Source: Gammaproteobacteria bacterium | GTDB taxonomy: Bacteria > Pseudomonadota > Gammaproteobacteria > Pseudomonadales > Pseudohongiellaceae | Direction of reading: 5' to 3' | Length of the DNA: 61,900 bases | Assembly: GCA_019654215.1 (NCBI GenBank) | Contig: BPDI01000015.1 | Coordinates: forward strand, 1 to 61,900 | The notes under the pieces: model-generated | Databases searched by the model: none | The model's input: the letters and a program-made list of their open reading frames with translations, nothing else | What the model was told of the DNA's origin: nothing | Shown: positions 58,578 through 61,900 of the stretch, one piece after another | Numbering within the stretch: the stretch's first letter is position 1 | How the letters are laid out: each line of letters begins with the position of its first letter | Made by a program: the position numbers and the translations under genes

Positions 58578-60695
58578 CTACTGACTTAAAGCATATACCC
58601 AGATAGCCGCACCACCTTTTGGTGCATCGTTAACGGGCATCCCTTCTGGTTCGGCAAAGATGTCATACATGCGGGCCCAATCATTAACATGATAACCAGT
58701 TTGGCCTACCACAATAGCCAGATACTGAACTCCATCTACTGCATAGGTAATGATGTTAGAACTTGGCACATCGTCCAGTATTCCTTCCCAGAGAATTTCA
58801 CCGGTTTCGTCATTGAAAGCACGAAAATTGTGATTTAAATCTCCGGCGAAAACCAAGCCACCAGCAGTTGCCAAAATCGAACTGATTACCGGGCTCGGTT
58901 GGTGATGGATCCAATCGAACTCCTGATTTTCTAAGTCCAGAGCCTGCACCCGCCCCATATTGCCATCGCTATCGGGAAACAGTGCCTCACTCATTTGAAT
59001 ATTAGTGGTGAGAATCTGATAGCGACCGTCCGGCCCTACTTCCAGACAGCCTTCATTCAAAGGCAAATAGAGGCGTTTAGTGTTGGGGTTGTATGCTGCC
59101 GGTGGCCAGCTCTTAGCTCCATAATGATTGGAACAGATCAAGCGCTGTTCTTCTAGTTGGGGAATCGTGTAAGGATTAATACTTTTATAACCAGTTTGCG
59201 GATCGATAGCATCGACTACGTTTTGCAGACCCATATCCATCGAGAACAAGTACTCGCCGGTAGCGGCATCAACAGCATCAAGAATTCCTAACTTACCCAT
59301 ATTAACGACAGCTTTGCGTTCCTGACCGTTAACATCTATTTCAACGATTTGTCTTTCAAATGCCCAATCCAGATCCCATTGATCATTTTCGAGATGTTGG
59401 TAGTACCAAACCAATTCACCGGTATCAGGATTCAAGGCAATGGTGGCATTGGTATAGAGTGCATCGTTAGTAATGCCATCGATGTTGACCGGATAAAGTA
59501 GCGGTGCCGTGTTATAGGTCGGTGCGACGCCAAAATAAACGAGATTCAAATCGGGATCGTAGGCACCGGCATTCCAAACCGAGCCTCCACTGCGTTCTTC
59601 AATCGGAATGCCATTCCAACTATGTCCCCCTGGCTCACCTGGACGTGGAATCGTATAGAACCGCCATTTGTGTTCTCCTGTGATTCGATCAATCCCATCA
59701 ATCCAACCCCCTTCAGGAATTCGCAAAGAAGTAATACCCTGGATTACCGTATCGCCTACAACAAATGGCGCCATCCGCAAATGGTAGCCCTCGTATTTTT
59801 CGTCAAAAGTAATTGCATGATCCCAGACTAATTCTCCAGTTCGTGCATTGAGAGCCAGCACATGAAGATCAGAGGTTGGTACGTAAACTAAGTCACCATG
59901 TAAGGCGACACCTTTTTTCTGACTGGCTTGTACTTCGGATTGGTGTTCATAGCGCCATAACAAAGCGCCATTGCGGGCATCAATTGCAAGAACCGTATCG
60001 GGAAAAGTGAACATGTACATGATGCCGTTATGGACTAGAGGGCCTGGATTGTTGACGCCGGTTTGAAGTGGCATACGCCAGCTAAGATCTAATTCACTGA
60101 CAGTTTCACGGTTGATTTGATCCAGAGAACTGAAACCGTGATTATCGTAACTGCCTTGCCAGATCAACCAATCGTTATCTGGTGGGTCGAGTAGCATTGC
60201 ATCAGTAACTGTTGTGTATTGCTGTAATACTTCTTCGGCTTGCACCGCAACTGTAATGGATAGTTCAGAATTAGATTCATTGAGTTGAGGGAGTAGCAAA
60301 CCTGAATCTAAATCCAGTGCAATGATGTTAGCTGCTTCGACACCATTAAAAGCTAATATATATGCTGTTAAAGCCTGATAGTCTGCATCTACGAGTATCG
60401 ATTGATTGCCAGGGGGCATACGTCGCAGATCAGTTGCCAAATTGTTAAGTTCGGCTCCACTCCATTTTGCTGCAAAAGTGCTGTCTGCCAATCCTGGAAT
60501 AACTGCAGCTCCTTCCAGGTTCATCCCGTGACAGCTGGCACAGTTCAGGTCATAGATTTCTTTGCCAGCTTCAACTTGGTCGTTTGTAAAAGAGACAGTT
60601 TGAGCTATTACGGAAAATGTACTTAGCGAAAAAACAATCGCAGCCGCGATTTTTTGAAGTCTGGCACCAAACGTTTTATAACGAAGAAACTTCAT
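58578..60695 (-). CDS. Periplasmic PQQ-dependent dehydrogenase with N-terminal cytochrome c domain
   Basis: A 705-residue quinohemoprotein. Signal peptide about 1-32, then a cytochrome c domain with heme motif CASCH (52-56) and axial Met candidate M93 in LRRMPPG, then the PQQ propeller from about 150 (DWLIWQGSYDNHGFSSLDQI, TPLxx-like PGPLVHNGIMYMFTF, GGSVWNAGAYDPDLNLVYFG, SWPPAAYNPNTKRLYLPL). The heme lies at the N-terminus, the reverse of the usual C-terminal heme of type II alcohol dehydrogenases such as the gene at 28519. It is intact. It starts 2 nt after the stop of the next PQQ gene, so they are probably coupled. Confidence 0.9.
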   Translation of the reverse strand: MKFLRYKTFGARLQKIAAAIVFSLSTFSVIAQTVSFTNDQVEAGKEIYDLNCASCHGMNLEGAAVIPGLADSTFAAKWSGAELNNLATDLRRMPPGNQSILVDADYQALTAYILAFNGVEAANIIALDLDSGLLLPQLNESNSELSITVAVQAEEVLQQYTTVTDAMLLDPPDNDWLIWQGSYDNHGFSSLDQINRETVSELDLSWRMPLQTGVNNPGPLVHNGIMYMFTFPDTVLAIDARNGALLWRYEHQSEVQASQKKGVALHGDLVYVPTSDLHVLALNARTGELVWDHAITFDEKYEGYHLRMAPFVVGDTVIQGITSLRIPEGGWIDGIDRITGEHKWRFYTIPRPGEPGGHSWNGIPIEERSGGSVWNAGAYDPDLNLVYFGVAPTYNTAPLLYPVNIDGITNDALYTNATIALNPDTGELVWYYQHLENDQWDLDWAFERQIVEIDVNGQERKAVVNMGKLGILDAVDAATGEYLFSMDMGLQNVVDAIDPQTGYKSINPYTIPQLEEQRLICSNHYGAKSWPPAAYNPNTKRLYLPLNEGCLEVGPDGRYQILTTNIQMSEALFPDSDGNMGRVQALDLENQEFDWIHHQPSPVISSILATAGGLVFAGDLNHNFRAFNDETGEILWEGILDDVPSSNIITYAVDGVQYLAIVVGQTGYHVNDWARMYDIFAEPEGMPVNDAPKGGAAIWVYALSQ

Positions 60696-60697
60696 AA

Positions 60698-61900
60698 TCA
60701 GTCAGGTAACGCAAAGGTGATCATTTCAGCAGTATCGAATCTACCACCAGCAACAGCAATGTACTGCTTACCTTCATGTAGGTATGACATCACGGGACCA
60801 TGAAGGCGACGATCTAACATAACTTCACCTACTTTTTCTCCAGTATGCTTGTCATAGGCAACTAACACTGATCCATCAGCATCTTCGTGAACTTCATCTT
60901 TTTGTGGCAGATGAGAAATGACTAAGCCTTTAGTTATTAAGATACCGCCTTCAGCTGAAACATCGGTGAATACAGATCCTAGATCGGGCAAATCTAAATG
61001 CTCTAATAACGGATGATTTGCTGGTCCTTTTCCAAAGGGCACCTGCCAAACGTGTTCACCAGTATTTAAATCAATCGCGGTGATGCGCCGATACGGAGGT
61101 TTAATCAAAGGCAAACCCATAGGACCAATGTTACGTTGTACATTGATTACATAGGGCCAATCGGAATCTGGATCGTTGGGAGGAACCAGAGACATGGCAT
61201 AAGGACGAGTGTGAGATGGGATATACAGAATGCCAGTTCCAGGATCTATGTTTGCACCAGGAAAGTTTGCTCCACCGCCTGCTCCGGGTAAAAACACAGT
61301 AGCATCTTTACCACCAGTGCCTGCTACGATTGGAGGGGTAAACAGCGGCCCCAATACAAGTTTTGAAGCAATTTCCTGCGCAGCCGCATGAATTTCCGGC
61401 GTGAAATCAATGAGATCTTCTTCCGTCATTCCTTGTTTCTCAAATGGTGCAGGTTTAGTTGGAAATGGTTGGGTTGGATGGGTTCTTTCTCCTGGTACAT
61501 CACTGCGAGGCACTGGTAGCTCTTCGATTGGCCATACTGGCTCACCAGTAATGCGATCAAATACATAAGTAAATCCAGTTTTGGAAACCTGAGCTACAGC
61601 TTTAATCGGTTCCCCATCGACAACGATATCTACCAGGTTAGGCGCAGAGGCAACGTCGTAATCCCACAAGCCATGATGCACAGTTTGGAAATGCCAGATC
61701 CGTTCACCGGTATCTGCATCTAAGGCGACGATAGATTCGGCAAACAGATTTTCACCCAGGCGTTTACCTCCCCAATAGTCATTGGTAGGTGTAGAGGTGG
61801 GAAGATAAACAATACCGGCTTCATCGTCGGCCGACATAAATGTCCATACATTCGTATTACCTGCTTCGCGCCAGGAATCATTTTCCCAGGTCTCTGCTCC
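60698..61900 (-). CDS. PQQ-dependent dehydrogenase, N-terminal part beyond window edge
   Basis: The C-terminal 400 or so residues of a PQQ propeller; the frame stays open to position 61900 (ETWENDSWREAGNTNVW continues upstream of the internal Met at 61837), so the gene is 5' truncated. Motifs include PTNDYWGGKRLGENL, TVHHGLWDYDVASAPNLVD, DRITGEPVWPIEELPVP and VAGTGGKDATVFLPGAGGGANFPGA. It ends MITFALPD. The HHGLWDYDV and FPGAN patterns place it among glucose-type soluble or membrane PQQ enzymes. It is followed 2 nt later by the quinohemoprotein at 58578. Confidence 0.85.
   Translation of the reverse strand, partial: GAETWENDSWREAGNTNVWTFMSADDEAGIVYLPTSTPTNDYWGGKRLGENLFAESIVALDADTGERIWHFQTVHHGLWDYDVASAPNLVDIVVDGEPIKAVAQVSKTGFTYVFDRITGEPVWPIEELPVPRSDVPGERTHPTQPFPTKPAPFEKQGMTEEDLIDFTPEIHAAAQEIASKLVLGPLFTPPIVAGTGGKDATVFLPGAGGGANFPGANIDPGTGILYIPSHTRPYAMSLVPPNDPDSDWPYVINVQRNIGPMGLPLIKPPYRRITAIDLNTGEHVWQVPFGKGPANHPLLEHLDLPDLGSVFTDVSAEGGILITKGLVISHLPQKDEVHEDADGSVLVAYDKHTGEKVGEVMLDRRLHGPVMSYLHEGKQYIAVAGGRFDTAEMITFALPD

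Noticed and set aside
1..61900. Programmed frameshifting as the cause of the broken genes
   Set aside because: The breaks fall in unrelated families, in both directions, and without a shared slippery heptamer or downstream stem.
1..61900. Mobile elements or CRISPR arrays as the cause of the dense paralogues
   Set aside because: No transposase, integrase, terminal inverted repeats or regularly spaced repeats were seen.

Overview
The window looks like chromosomal DNA of a Gram-negative, probably marine, gammaproteobacterium. The GC content is moderate. Exported proteins carry Sec or Tat signal peptides, a TonB receptor and a DUF5916-type barrel point to an outer membrane, and many enzymes have PQQ, heme c, FMN or PLP folds. 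No rRNA, tRNA, IS element, integrase or CRISPR array was seen. The taxonomic guess is an inference from protein style only.

I support 55 protein genes, packed tightly and switching strand often. Several convergent neighbours have touching or overlapping stop codons. By region: 0-7 kb holds a TRAP (TAXI) binding protein cut by the window edge, an exported isochorismatase-like enzyme, a 1100-residue beta-propeller/amidohydrolase and a TonB receptor. 7-14.3 kb holds a Tat-exported FMN hydroxyacid dehydrogenase carrying a CxxCH motif, a metallo-hydrolase, a TauD/TfdA dioxygenase, a thioesterase, an acetyltransferase, a D-2-hydroxyacid dehydrogenase and a serine hydrolase. 12-19 kb also holds four copies of an unnamed secreted family, called here the 'CHEGNY' family after its C-terminal motif, plus RidA and cupin proteins. 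19-27 kb holds a GST, an SDR, a DMT transporter, a NosR-like FMN-binding protein, a DUF5916 protein and a sterol desaturase. 27-48.4 kb holds a threonine-aldolase-like enzyme, three PQQ dehydrogenases, a molybdopterin oxidoreductase, a second FMN hydroxyacid dehydrogenase and various accessory enzymes. 48.4-61.9 kb holds three NHL propellers, three more PQQ dehydrogenases, an SDR resembling 2,4-dienoyl-CoA reductase and a degenerate nuclease homologue.

The common theme is oxidation and hydrolysis of organic molecules outside the cytoplasm. There are six quinoproteins, six CHEGNY paralogues, three NHL propellers and two FMN hydroxyacid dehydrogenases, with cytoplasmic SDR, AKR, dioxygenase, GST and thioesterase enzymes that could process imported products. 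I infer an accessory catabolic island, possibly for terpenoid, steroid, aromatic or other recalcitrant organic matter. No substrate can be read from the sequence.

A second theme is broken reading frames. About 21 of the 55 genes are interrupted. Wherever I traced a break base by base, it was nearly always one base gained or lost in a short mononucleotide run, with the family motifs resuming in the next frame. This fits sequencing or assembly indels better than old decay, but recent pseudogenisation cannot be excluded. Genes with one break are listed as CDS and genes with two or more as pseudogene. In both cases the coordinates span the reconstructed gene.
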